From: Bacteroidales bacterium UBA4912 | GTDB taxonomy: Bacteria; Bacteroidota; Bacteroidia; Bacteroidales; Dysgonomonadaceae | Assembly: GCA_002398875.1 (NCBI GenBank) | Contig: DHCC01000011.1 | Location: 1 to 44,254, forward strand | Direction of reading: 5' to 3' | Length of the DNA stretch: 44,254 nucleotides | Shown here: positions 25,593-34,243 of the stretch, piece by piece | Numbering within the stretch: position 1 is the first letter of the stretch | Layout: each line of letters opens with the position of its first letter | Notes under the pieces: model-generated | Database searches by the model: none | What the model was told of the DNA's origin: nothing | What the model saw: the letters and a program-made list of their open reading frames with translations, nothing else | Program-made: the position numbers and the translations under genes

Positions 25593-28079
25593 TTATAAAA
25601 TTCCTGTTTCAGTAAATCTATTTCTTCTTCTGTAAGAGAGTAATCCAATAATTCCAATAATTATAAATACTATTGCAATATATACAAAAATTGATGATGA
25701 ATTGTCCATATGTCCATAAGAATGCATTCCGCTAAGAAAATAATTTACGCCGAGATAGGTCATCAATACAGATGAAAAAGCCAATACAGTGGTGAAATTA
25801 AATAACCAGTCGTTATTCCACTTTTTCACCAGGTGTAAGTGAGTAACAATAGAATAAACAACTATTGTAATGAGTGCCCATGTCTCTTTTGGATCCCATC
25901 CCCAATATCTCCCCCAAGACTCGTTTGCCCAAACTGCTCCCAGGAAAGTACCAATTGTCATAAGTGCCAGTCCTGTCAGGAGTGACATGTTATTGATTAT
26001 ACTCAGTTCTCTTACTCTTAGAGCCATAAAAGGACTATCTTTACTGAAAGACATTATTGATATATTAGTTAATCCAAGCAAAAATGAGATACCAAAAAAG
26101 CCATAAGCAGCTACAATTACCGCAACGTGAAACATCAACCAAGGCGAATTAAGGACCGGCACAAGTGTATTTATTTGAGGATCCATCCAGTTGAGTCCTG
26201 AAACAAAAAGAATGATACCACCAAAAAGTGTTGCAAGTGCAAGTGTAAGCGCGCTTTTCCTTCCGAAAACAAAACCGGCTAATACTGTAGCCCATGCCAC
26301 ATATACCATAGTTTCGTATGAATTACTCCAAGGAGCATATCCTGAAATATACCATCTCATTCCCATTCCAAAAATATGGTAAATAAAGACTACCACAATT
26401 CCGATTATTAGAAAGATAGTTGCAAGACTCATCCACTTTCTTTTATTTATTAACTGTATGAATGCAATAACAAGCAGTAATCCTCCGAAGATAAAATAAC
26501 CAAGTTTAGTACTATTGAATATGTTGAGATTATTATATTTTATTTCTGCCTTAATCTTTTCAGGGTTTATTAGTGAAGCTTTATCATTCAAGAGCTGATA
26601 CTCATTGATTAAGTTAAGCAGGTCATCAGGTTTGGTCCAGTTGTTTGTTTGAAGAGATAAACGAACTTCTGACAGGTAATTATGAAATGATTCAGCTATA
26701 AAAATTGAGTCCTGCTCAACGAAAACAGACAGATCATCACCCAAATTATACCAAGTGTGTGAAGGATCTGCTGAATGTGGGTAAATTCCCGGTATTACAT
26801 GTGTGAAAAGTTGATAAATAATATTTACTTTCTCATCAAGTTTAATCAAATCTTTCTCATAAGTTGTGCGGCTATCAGCTGGTTTGTGATAAATACCCTG
26901 TAATTGACTTAATAAAAGATAGTTACCTCTTTCATCAAAAAAATGATTGTAGGAAGCATAAGGCTGATCTCCTGATAAAGCAATAAAATTTACCTGCATC
27001 CATAATTGAGGCATTGCGAGAAGACTAAGTAAAAATTGATCTGAATTCAATTCGTAAATGGTTGTTTCCTTATGAATTTTACGTAATATTTCAGAAGAAA
27101 AAGTGTTCATAGGCATTACCCTGCCACGAAACTGTACAGGTAGTGCGCCAAATTTTTCAGCATGCTCCATCGGGATTTTATTTTTTATGACGACTTCTAT
27201 TATAGAAGACTCACTAAAATCTTTTCTGGAATTTGAAATCGAATAGTTGGATTTGTTCGTAGTATCTGATTGTATAGCACCGTTTGTATTATTCTGACCG
27301 AAACTAAACAGTGGAATAAGTATCAAAACTAACATCACCGATAGCTTTATTATTTTTTCTCTTGTTTCTTTGAGTTGCTCACCAAGCTTTCGAAATCTGG
27401 AACCGGGCATTAGAAACATCAATATAAAACCTATCAATAATAAAATATATCCTATGTACGTAATTGTTCGTCCTGCGACATCCTTATTAACTGATAGAAT
27501 TGTACCTAGCTCATCCTGATCATACGATGCCTGAAAAAAACGATATCCTTTAAGGTCCAGAACATTATTCATAAAAACAGATACTTCTCTGACCTCATCA
27601 TCTAAATGTACCATGAGGTCACTTTCATAGGAGGAAGGACTGTTTGAACCGGGGTAACGATTTAATCTGAAGTCTTTCAGCTCAAGAATAAAAGGTAATG
27701 TTTCAGTTTTTACTCCCTTAGATGTATGCATGACCATTTGGTCAGATTTTTCTCCCTCACGAATATGTATCTGCCCCTCTTTACCAAAAAGAAAAGTTGT
27801 GAGAGCACCACCAAGAATCACTATAAGAGCACAATGAATAATTATGAGCGCCCATCTTGTCTTTTTAATATAATTACTTTTAAATAACACAAGCAAGAAG
27901 TTAACAACAAGTAGCAATTGCAGTAAAATAAACAAAGGAGAGTAATAGATAAGCATCTTTGCTGCTTGAGTACCAATCTGTTTTTCTATGAATGTTGCTG
28001 TTGCTAATCCTATTGAATAGATAAGCATTAAAACAATTGAACCCTTATAAGAGGCCAGAAATTTAAAAAAACGTTCCAT
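25593..28079 (-). CDS. ccsBA: ResB-CcsA fusion, cytochrome c maturation synthase (system II)
   Basis: This integral membrane protein has 828 residues. The N-terminal ResB-like part has several hydrophobic segments in the first ~230 residues with a periplasmic loop, then a large soluble region (about 270-540). The C-terminal CcsA part has the tryptophan-rich haem-binding motif WANESWGRYWGWDPKETW (717-734), and conserved His (786 in GMHSYGH, plus 790) in a later loop. It carries haem outward and attaches it to CxxCH motifs. It sits right beside a tetraheme cytochrome gene, which needs such a system. A terminator at 28129-28172 separates it from the upstream isomerase gene, so it probably has its own start. 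Confidence 0.9.
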   Translation of the reverse strand: MERFFKFLASYKGSIVLMLIYSIGLATATFIEKQIGTQAAKMLIYYSPLFILLQLLLVVNFLLVLFKSNYIKKTRWALIIIHCALIVILGGALTTFLFGKEGQIHIREGEKSDQMVMHTSKGVKTETLPFILELKDFRLNRYPGSNSPSSYESDLMVHLDDEVREVSVFMNNVLDLKGYRFFQASYDQDELGTILSVNKDVAGRTITYIGYILLLIGFILMFLMPGSRFRKLGEQLKETREKIIKLSVMLVLILIPLFSFGQNNTNGAIQSDTTNKSNYSISNSRKDFSESSIIEVVIKNKIPMEHAEKFGALPVQFRGRVMPMNTFSSEILRKIHKETTIYELNSDQFLLSLLAMPQLWMQVNFIALSGDQPYASYNHFFDERGNYLLLSQLQGIYHKPADSRTTYEKDLIKLDEKVNIIYQLFTHVIPGIYPHSADPSHTWYNLGDDLSVFVEQDSIFIAESFHNYLSEVRLSLQTNNWTKPDDLLNLINEYQLLNDKASLINPEKIKAEIKYNNLNIFNSTKLGYFIFGGLLLVIAFIQLINKRKWMSLATIFLIIGIVVVFIYHIFGMGMRWYISGYAPWSNSYETMVYVAWATVLAGFVFGRKSALTLALATLFGGIILFVSGLNWMDPQINTLVPVLNSPWLMFHVAVIVAAYGFFGISFLLGLTNISIMSFSKDSPFMALRVRELSIINNMSLLTGLALMTIGTFLGAVWANESWGRYWGWDPKETWALITIVVYSIVTHLHLVKKWNNDWLFNFTTVLAFSSVLMTYLGVNYFLSGMHSYGHMDNSSSIFVYIAIVFIIIGIIGLLSYRRRNRFTETGIL

Positions 28080-28128
28080 GTAGAGTTATATATCAGATAT
28101 GTAAAAATACAGAAATTGATGCACATAT

Positions 28129-28172
28129 AAAAAAATGGGTGAAAGAAATAACTTCCATCCACCCATATTTTT
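28129..28172 (-). terminator. Terminator after the TIM-barrel isomerase gene
   Basis: On the minus strand two 13-base arms with one mismatch (28160-28172 and 28129-28141) form a hairpin with a CACCCAT/ATGGGTG core. It is followed by a T-run (seven T). It begins 21 bases after the isomerase stop and separates that operon from ccsBA. Confidence 0.65.
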
Positions 28173-28193
28173 ATGCAGGATATTATAATATTA

Positions 28194-29108
28194 TCAAGCT
28201 TCGTCCCACTGTTTACGCAACAATTCTAGTGCAGCAGGTACTACTACCTCACGTTCACCCTGAAGTCCGCATTCAAAACTGACATATTTGTCATATCCAA
28301 TCATCTTTAACCCTTTGAAACCGTTAACATAATTATCAGCTTCTCCATCTTCTCCCGGCATACTACGACGCTTACGACTGGCCATATGTACATGCTGAAG
28401 AAACTCTCCGGCTGATATAAAAGCAGCCATATCAGAGGTCTCTTCCCAGGTCATGTGCCAGAAATCGCCCAAACAAGTTACTCCAGGGTTATTTATATCA
28501 CGACATATAGATGCAGCATCAGATACCTGTCTGAGATAAAAAGCTTCTCTTCGATTCAATGGTTCTAAAATTACAGTAGTTCCATGTTGTTGAGCAAAAG
28601 TCCCCATTTCATCAAACTGTTCGCAAAGGAAATCACGTGTCTCCTGTGTGTGAGGCATTACCGGAACCTGACTGTTAAAAGCCGGTACGATAATAACACC
28701 TGTTGATTCAAACTCACCTGCAGCAATTATTAGTTGAGCCATTGTATCACGACACAATTTACGTACTTCGGGATCTGTTGAAAGAATAAAACCATCAAAG
28801 CCTGCACAAACAGCACTTACTTTAATATTTCGTCCCTTGAGAGCCTCTTTAAACTCCTCTTTTCTCTGCAGAAGAGGTTTGCCGTGAGGTTCAAATCCTA
28901 CAACATTATGCTCTTCCATGAAATCGAACTTTTCTTTCAGGTTAGCTCCCGGAGCTGTACCTTCCTGAAAAGAGATATTTAGCTTTGCATTTCCTGTAAC
29001 ATTAGCTTCTTTGGTTTTTGTTGAAGCAAATGAGTTACATCCACCAACTGCCAGGGCTGCAGAACCGGCAATTGTAGTTTTTAGAAATTTCCTTCTGTCT
29101 AATGTCAT
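28194..29108 (-). CDS. Tat-exported TIM-barrel sugar isomerase/epimerase-like lipoprotein
   Basis: This protein has 304 residues with a twin-arginine signal (DRRKFLK, residues 4-10) that runs into a lipobox GGC (Cys24). It is therefore predicted to be folded before export and then lipidated. The rest is an AP-endonuclease-2-type TIM barrel (xylose isomerase-like). Candidate metal ligands and catalytic residues are Glu182 (LEPLNRRE), Asp215 (CLGDFWH), His218, His241 and Glu279 (SFECG). Closest in kind to hydroxypyruvate-isomerase-like or sugar 3-epimerase-like proteins. It follows the Tat-exported oxidoreductase by 6 bases, so the pair is one operon. Substrate unknown. Confidence 0.8.
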   Translation of the reverse strand: MTLDRRKFLKTTIAGSAALAVGGCNSFASTKTKEANVTGNAKLNISFQEGTAPGANLKEKFDFMEEHNVVGFEPHGKPLLQRKEEFKEALKGRNIKVSAVCAGFDGFILSTDPEVRKLCRDTMAQLIIAAGEFESTGVIIVPAFNSQVPVMPHTQETRDFLCEQFDEMGTFAQQHGTTVILEPLNRREAFYLRQVSDAASICRDINNPGVTCLGDFWHMTWEETSDMAAFISAGEFLQHVHMASRKRRSMPGEDGEADNYVNGFKGLKMIGYDKYVSFECGLQGEREVVVPAALELLRKQWDEA

Positions 29109-29114
29109 AAGCTT

Positions 29115-30497
29115 TTATTTTTTTGCACTTCCGGGAACCGGAACAGTAAATCCTGACATATCCATCTTGCCAATATTCATGTCAGCAGGAGTATAATTAA
29201 GTGGTGATGCAGTCATTGCGTCCCAGGTAACTTCCTGACCTGTATAGGCTGACTCTCGTCCCATTATTGCAGCAAGGTTAGATACAGCAGTTTCTGATGC
29301 TTGTTCAATAGGGCTGTTGCCTCTAATGCTATTGATTAAATTAACATGCTCAAGTGTATAAGGGTCAGTCTGCTTGTAAAGAGTTTTTTCTGCTTCACCA
29401 TCATATTGCCATATCACGTTACCTGCAAGATCTTTAATAACATGTCCGCCATTACTTGACCATGAGCCTTTTGTACCCTGTATGAATTCACTTACATTGT
29501 TTGCACAACCATCAATCTGGCGACACATGCTATGTAGATGAATACCATTCTCCATTGTAAAATCTATACTGAAATTATCATATTGATCACCTGTTACACG
29601 ACGCTGACGAGAACCAAAACCTACTGCACTAACGGGCTTTAGTCCTGAGAACCATGTAAATACATCAATATTATGAACATGTTGTTCTACAATATGATCA
29701 CCTGATAGCCATTTCCAGTTAACCCAGTCGCGTACCATGAATTCGAAATCACTCCATTGAGGCTGGCGTTCACGATACCACAACATACTTTGATTCCAGT
29801 ATACTACACCTCCGGTGATTTCACCTATTGCGCCATTCATGATCTGCTTAAAGGATTCAACATAGCTTCTTTGGTGATGTCTTTGTGTACCTGTGACTAC
29901 ACGAAGATTTTTAGCTTGTGCCTGTTTAGCTGCTGCAACAATTGTACGGTATCCAGCTGCGTCGACGCAAATTGGTTTTTCAAGGAAACAGTGTTTGTTT
30001 TTCTCTACAGCATATTTAAAGTGTTCTGCACGGAAAAATGGAGGTGTACAATCGAGAAGCACATCGATATCACTATCAATCACCTGTTTGTATGCATCAA
30101 GACCAACAAAGCGCTTTTCAGAAGGAATATCTATATTCTTCTCTGATTTTAATTTTTCTGCAAGTCCATCTACCCTGTCCTGAAAAACATCACCTAAAGC
30201 TACAATAGTAACACCATTAGCAGCATTAAGAAAATTGAAAGCAGCTCCTGAACCTCTTCCGCCACAGCCTACGACTCCGGCTCTTAATTCTTTTCCGTCA
30301 GTTGCGAGATCAGGCAACTCGGGTATGTAATAACTACCCGGCTCTCTTAAAGGAGCTCCGGCTCCACCTTTCTTTTCACTTCCTCCACTGCAGGATGTCA
30401 GCAATCCTGCTGACCCTGTGCCAATTACACCCACTGCTCCTGCTACAGCAGAAGTCTTAAGGAATGATCTTCTGGTTAAATTATTCTCTTTTTTCAT
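29115..30497 (-). CDS. Tat-exported Gfo/Idh/MocA family oxidoreductase
   Basis: This protein has 460 residues. The N-terminus has a twin-arginine motif (TRRSFLK, 8-14), a hydrophobic stretch and then TSC at residues 34-36, a likely lipobox. The Rossmann motif GVVGCGGRGSG is at 74-84 and EKP at 173-175. A later EQHVHNID matches the family's catalytic His region. Export in folded form suggests a tightly bound NAD(P), as in periplasmic glucose-fructose oxidoreductase. Tat-exported Gfo/Idh proteins beside TIM-barrel isomerases are a known Bacteroidota theme, including 3-keto-sugar pathways; that match is inference. It follows the cytochrome-SUMF1 gene by 51 bases. Confidence 0.87.
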   Translation of the reverse strand: MKKENNLTRRSFLKTSAVAGAVGVIGTGSAGLLTSCSGGSEKKGGAGAPLREPGSYYIPELPDLATDGKELRAGVVGCGGRGSGAAFNFLNAANGVTIVALGDVFQDRVDGLAEKLKSEKNIDIPSEKRFVGLDAYKQVIDSDIDVLLDCTPPFFRAEHFKYAVEKNKHCFLEKPICVDAAGYRTIVAAAKQAQAKNLRVVTGTQRHHQRSYVESFKQIMNGAIGEITGGVVYWNQSMLWYRERQPQWSDFEFMVRDWVNWKWLSGDHIVEQHVHNIDVFTWFSGLKPVSAVGFGSRQRRVTGDQYDNFSIDFTMENGIHLHSMCRQIDGCANNVSEFIQGTKGSWSSNGGHVIKDLAGNVIWQYDGEAEKTLYKQTDPYTLEHVNLINSIRGNSPIEQASETAVSNLAAIMGRESAYTGQEVTWDAMTASPLNYTPADMNIGKMDMSGFTVPVPGSAKK

Positions 30498-30548
30498 TTT
30501 GGATAAATATTATATAAAACAAATAAATTAGAAATTTTTCAGTTAGTT

Positions 30549-32114
30549 TTAAAATTCAGATTCACATACAACGCGGAACCCAATACCTTTAATATCAGAA
30601 TACCACCAAATACTTTTTGGTTGCTGCGGGTCAGTTCTCAACCAATCATCATGGTGTGTTTGAAAACGAGAAGCACTGCGTACTTCTGCAGCATCAGAAT
30701 TGTAATATCCGCCACGTACTACCCATTCCTCACCTTCTGTAACTACCGGATTTACTGTTACACCGGTTCTTTTATTGTAAGCATCAGGATCATATTTGTC
30801 GGCTGTATATTCGAGTACATTACCCAACATATTTTTCAGTCCAAAAGGATTAGGCATTACCTCAGAAGGTAGTTGGGTACGTCCGCTACTATTATAATCA
30901 TAAACTACATAATAACTTATACTGTCCGTCTTAGGCTTAAAAATATTCCTCATAAATCCCTGATTTGAGAATTCCTTAGGATTTCCCGGGAAAAAATATG
31001 CCGATTCAGTTCCACCTCTTGCAGCATATTCCCATTCTGCTTCAGTCGGCAATCTATATTTCTTACCTGTTTTCTCAGACAACCACTGACAGTATGTTTC
31101 AGCTGCATAATGAGTCATAGTAATAGCAGGTCTGTCACCCTGTCCCCAACCCTGGTCAGGATATCCAAACGGTGGTGTAGGACCTGAGATTGCATCAACA
31201 CCCAAGGCATTAAGATTATTTTCGTATACTACTTCTGGTGGTGTTCTTCCCTCACTCATAGTCTCAGCATAAAAAGCCCAATACTGATCCCATGTTGTTT
31301 CTATTTCAGCCATAAAGAAAGGACTGACTGTAACCTCGTGCTGAGGTGATTCATCAGAATTTCGGAAAGATTCTTTTTCGGGACTTCCCATCTTGAATGT
31401 ACCACCATCTATTGCAATCATATTAAATGATATTGCTGTTCCAGGAATCTGTTCCCTGAAATCAGCAAAAGTAGCAATCTGAGTAGCTTCTTTGAAATAT
31501 AGACTAGTGTCCACATCGTAGGCTCCAGACATTCCGGGAATTCCTACCATCTGCCCATGAGCATAATTTGGATTATAGTGCCCGGCATCCAAATGGCAAC
31601 TAATACATTGTAAATCGAGTTTTTCGGCATTTTCTTCGTAATAAAGATGTGCTGTAATACCGTCATCAGTAACACCTTCAGGAAACAGATTCTGGTGACA
31701 TTTCACACAGGATTCATTTGGAATATACTTAACTGCATGCTCCAGCTCTGATTTTTGTTCCCAATTAAAATCTGCACTATCTTTTGTAAGGTATCCCCAA
31801 ACATCCCGTGCGCCTAAAACTGCTTTCGCAGAATAATGAGCCCATGTATTGTCAGTTGGCGGGAGATGACAATCAACACAGTTAACCATCACCCCACTTC
31901 CATTATTCACGTGTACTGAAAGTTGCCAACTTTCCTCAGCATGTGGATGAACATGACAAACCATACAAGATTCGTTTGTAGAAAAATATACTGAAGTCTG
32001 GTACAAGGCAGCGACAAATACAACCCCTATTGTTATTCCTGTTGTCAGGATAAAACCTTTTCGTTGATGAAATTTCTTTTTGGGTTTGTTTTTCCTCTTT
32101 GAAATTTTCGACAT
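30549..32114 (-). CDS. Membrane-anchored tetraheme cytochrome (NapC/NrfH-like) fused to SUMF1-type domain
   Basis: This protein has 521 residues in two parts. The first has a basic N-terminus, one membrane anchor (about 21-43) and four CxxCH haem sites at 50-54, 79-83, 136-140 and 170-174, like the quinol-linked NapC/NirT/NrfH family. The second part (about 228-517) is a formylglycine-generating-enzyme/SUMF1-type domain: MIAIDGGTFKMGS, then RLPTEAEWEYAARGG, LGNVLEYTAD, VVRGGYY and a GIGFRVVC end. The catalytic Cys pair of true FGE is missing; the VVRGGYYNSDAAEVRSASR segment has none. So it probably does not activate sulfatases. The whole C-terminal part should be periplasmic. ccsBA two genes further on can attach the haems. 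Confidence 0.88.
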   Translation of the reverse strand: MSKISKRKNKPKKKFHQRKGFILTTGITIGVVFVAALYQTSVYFSTNESCMVCHVHPHAEESWQLSVHVNNGSGVMVNCVDCHLPPTDNTWAHYSAKAVLGARDVWGYLTKDSADFNWEQKSELEHAVKYIPNESCVKCHQNLFPEGVTDDGITAHLYYEENAEKLDLQCISCHLDAGHYNPNYAHGQMVGIPGMSGAYDVDTSLYFKEATQIATFADFREQIPGTAISFNMIAIDGGTFKMGSPEKESFRNSDESPQHEVTVSPFFMAEIETTWDQYWAFYAETMSEGRTPPEVVYENNLNALGVDAISGPTPPFGYPDQGWGQGDRPAITMTHYAAETYCQWLSEKTGKKYRLPTEAEWEYAARGGTESAYFFPGNPKEFSNQGFMRNIFKPKTDSISYYVVYDYNSSGRTQLPSEVMPNPFGLKNMLGNVLEYTADKYDPDAYNKRTGVTVNPVVTEGEEWVVRGGYYNSDAAEVRSASRFQTHHDDWLRTDPQQPKSIWWYSDIKGIGFRVVCESEF

Positions 32115-32292
32115 TGTAGTTTATGATATGAAAAATATGATTAAAGCTTCCAAAAAGAAAGCATAAAGTCCATAAAAGTACAAAAAATTTATAATAACAG
32201 AGAAAATAAATGTATAAAATGCACTTTCAGGGACATATTATCTATTATTCACATAAAATAATAATTTTTTAAAGCCTGATCTATCAATAAGA
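32115..32292. other. Spacer upstream of the cytochrome-SUMF1 gene
   Basis: This AT-rich stretch holds no reading frame or RNA gene that I recognise. I looked for a -7/-33 promoter for the downstream cytochrome gene on the minus strand and found only poor matches, so its transcription start is unclear. Confidence 0.4.
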
Positions 32293-32324
32293 CAACAAAC
32301 AGTAGCAATTGCTACTGTTTGTTG
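32293..32324 (-). terminator. Perfect 32-nt palindrome after susD (terminator or mRNA processing hairpin)
   Basis: A perfect inverted repeat with 16-base arms and no loop spacer has its centre at 32308/32309 (AGTAGCAATTGCTACT core). It starts 28 bases after the susD stop. On the minus strand the following bases are T-rich but have no true U-run, so the hairpin may end transcription weakly, stabilise the susCD mRNA end, or be bound by a protein. Confidence 0.5.
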
Positions 32325-32352
32325 CTTAAAAAAGATTATAAAAATTAATTAA

Positions 32353-34233
32353 TTACTCACCCATACCCGGATTCTGTTCAAGATTAGGATTCCTTTTTAT
32401 CTCTTCTCTTGATATAGGTGCAAAATACATTTTATTTTCCCATCTGCGATTCTCTCTAAAAGACAGATCTGTTACTATATAATAGTAATTATACTTTTCC
32501 TCGTTATGTATATAGGGCTTTGATTGAGTCTGTCCCGGTTTTAACAATCCAAAGATCTCTATACCGGTAAGTTGCTTATTATTTGTTACTGGAGCAATCA
32601 TCCATCTACGCACATCGAAATAGCGGAATGACTCATAAGCAAATTCTACTCTCCTTTCGTGACGCACGAATTCTCGCATGTTTACTTGATTAAAGGATTT
32701 TCCTTGTGCGATAAGTGCATCCTTAGTACTTAACAAACCTACTCTACCTCGAACTGCATCCAGATATTCAACAGCTTCATCTAATTCGTTCAACTCAATA
32801 TAAGCCTCAGCAGCAATAAGATACATCTCTGCTAAACGTATATAAGTCCAGGGGACTTCCTGAGGAAAGTTTTGTGCATCAATTGTAGGGTCAATTAATT
32901 TTTTCTCATAATATCCTGTCCAGGAACCATTCCAGTCTTCAATAGGACCTTTACGGGTATCAATACCCCACATACCTTTGATTGTTTTATTTGTACCGTC
33001 AGGCAAGTCTACTTTTAACTCAGTGTCACCATCTGTCATTTCGTAGAAACCTGTTTGTAAGTTACCAAGTGGTGTAGGATCCAAATCAAAAGCATCAGCA
33101 GGTCTTGGCCTTCCCCAGTCATTACCATCAGTTGCAACTGTTGCATAAAATCTTGGATCTCTTCCATTGTATGGATTACCTATTTGCCACTCTTCAGGTT
33201 TTGTCATACCCTCAGACAGGGTTCCGTCCTCGAATTCAAAAGACATCACCAAATCTTGTGTCGGGGTAGTACCTGCCCAGTTGTGGTAGCCGTTCGGACC
33301 ATGCCATAAACCCATTTGATTCCAGTCTCCCAAAGTACCATATTGACGCGTAAAAATCTGCTCTTCATTGTTTTTTGTAATTATTGAGTTGAACTTTATC
33401 GCTCTTTCGGTATTTAATCCATCACCACAATCAATAAGAGCATAAGTGCCACTATTAATTACTTGATCTGCCGCTGTTATTGCTGCTCTGTAAAGAGCCC
33501 CTCTATCACCTTCATACTGATTTGCAGGTAAGGTATTTACAGTTCTGTCTGCATATAAGGGACTGGCAACATGTAACAGCATCCTGGCCTTAAGTGCAGT
33601 TGCAGCACCTTTTGTAGCTCTGCCTAATTCAGAGGTAGCAGGGAGATATTTTTCTGCTTCTTCACAATCAGCTATAATAAACTCAAGACACTCTTTCATG
33701 TTATTGCGAGGTATCTGCATTTCTTCAATCTGATCCATTTCATATGGTACATCTACAATTGGCACACCGCCATAACCACGAACTAGCTCTGAGTATAGAT
33801 AGGCACGTAAAAAATATGCTTCACCCTTCATCTTGTCTGTACTGTAACCTTGTCTTGGTGGCACATTATCAACATTTGCAATAACAATATTGGCATATCT
33901 TATACCTCTGTATCTGTCCACCCATCTAAATGGGTTGTTACCATTATTATACCATTGTAAATCACTTTCTGAAACAGCAGCTGTATTTACAGCAACCTGA
34001 CCATAATTGTGTGTGAAATAGGCATCATCTGTTAAACCATCTAAAGTATGTTCACTTGCTCCTGACCGTACAGATGCGTAAATTCTGTCTACAAACGCCT
34101 GCGTTAAGCCTGCATCTGAAAAAACTGCTTCTTCAGTATATTCGTTTGTGGGAGTCAAATCCATAAAATCCGAACAAGATATTACTAATGGAAGAATCAG
34201 TATGATTATAAATATATATTTTATCTTTTTCAT
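32353..34233 (-). CDS. SusD/RagB family glycan-binding outer membrane lipoprotein
   Basis: This surface lipoprotein has 626 residues. The signal ends at VISC (Cys20), and the acidic residues that follow (SDFMD) resemble the surface-export signal of Bacteroidota lipoproteins. The N-terminal LTPTNEYTEEAVFSD block, the mid TPR-like helices (RAYLYSELVRGYGGVP, ATKGAATALKARMLLH) and the C-terminal EFAYESFRYFDVRRW and NPNLEQNPGMGE blocks are typical of the RagB/SusD family. It caps the SusC transporter and captures oligosaccharide. It follows susC by 10 bases. Confidence 0.95.
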   Translation of the reverse strand: MKKIKYIFIIILILPLVISCSDFMDLTPTNEYTEEAVFSDAGLTQAFVDRIYASVRSGASEHTLDGLTDDAYFTHNYGQVAVNTAAVSESDLQWYNNGNNPFRWVDRYRGIRYANIVIANVDNVPPRQGYSTDKMKGEAYFLRAYLYSELVRGYGGVPIVDVPYEMDQIEEMQIPRNNMKECLEFIIADCEEAEKYLPATSELGRATKGAATALKARMLLHVASPLYADRTVNTLPANQYEGDRGALYRAAITAADQVINSGTYALIDCGDGLNTERAIKFNSIITKNNEEQIFTRQYGTLGDWNQMGLWHGPNGYHNWAGTTPTQDLVMSFEFEDGTLSEGMTKPEEWQIGNPYNGRDPRFYATVATDGNDWGRPRPADAFDLDPTPLGNLQTGFYEMTDGDTELKVDLPDGTNKTIKGMWGIDTRKGPIEDWNGSWTGYYEKKLIDPTIDAQNFPQEVPWTYIRLAEMYLIAAEAYIELNELDEAVEYLDAVRGRVGLLSTKDALIAQGKSFNQVNMREFVRHERRVEFAYESFRYFDVRRWMIAPVTNNKQLTGIEIFGLLKPGQTQSKPYIHNEEKYNYYYIVTDLSFRENRRWENKMYFAPISREEIKRNPNLEQNPGMGE

Positions 34234-34243
34234 ATCTATTATT

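Noticed and set aside
30549..32114. Formylglycine-generating sulfatase activator
   Set aside because: The SUMF1-type domain lacks the catalytic Cys pair, and no sulfatase is nearby.
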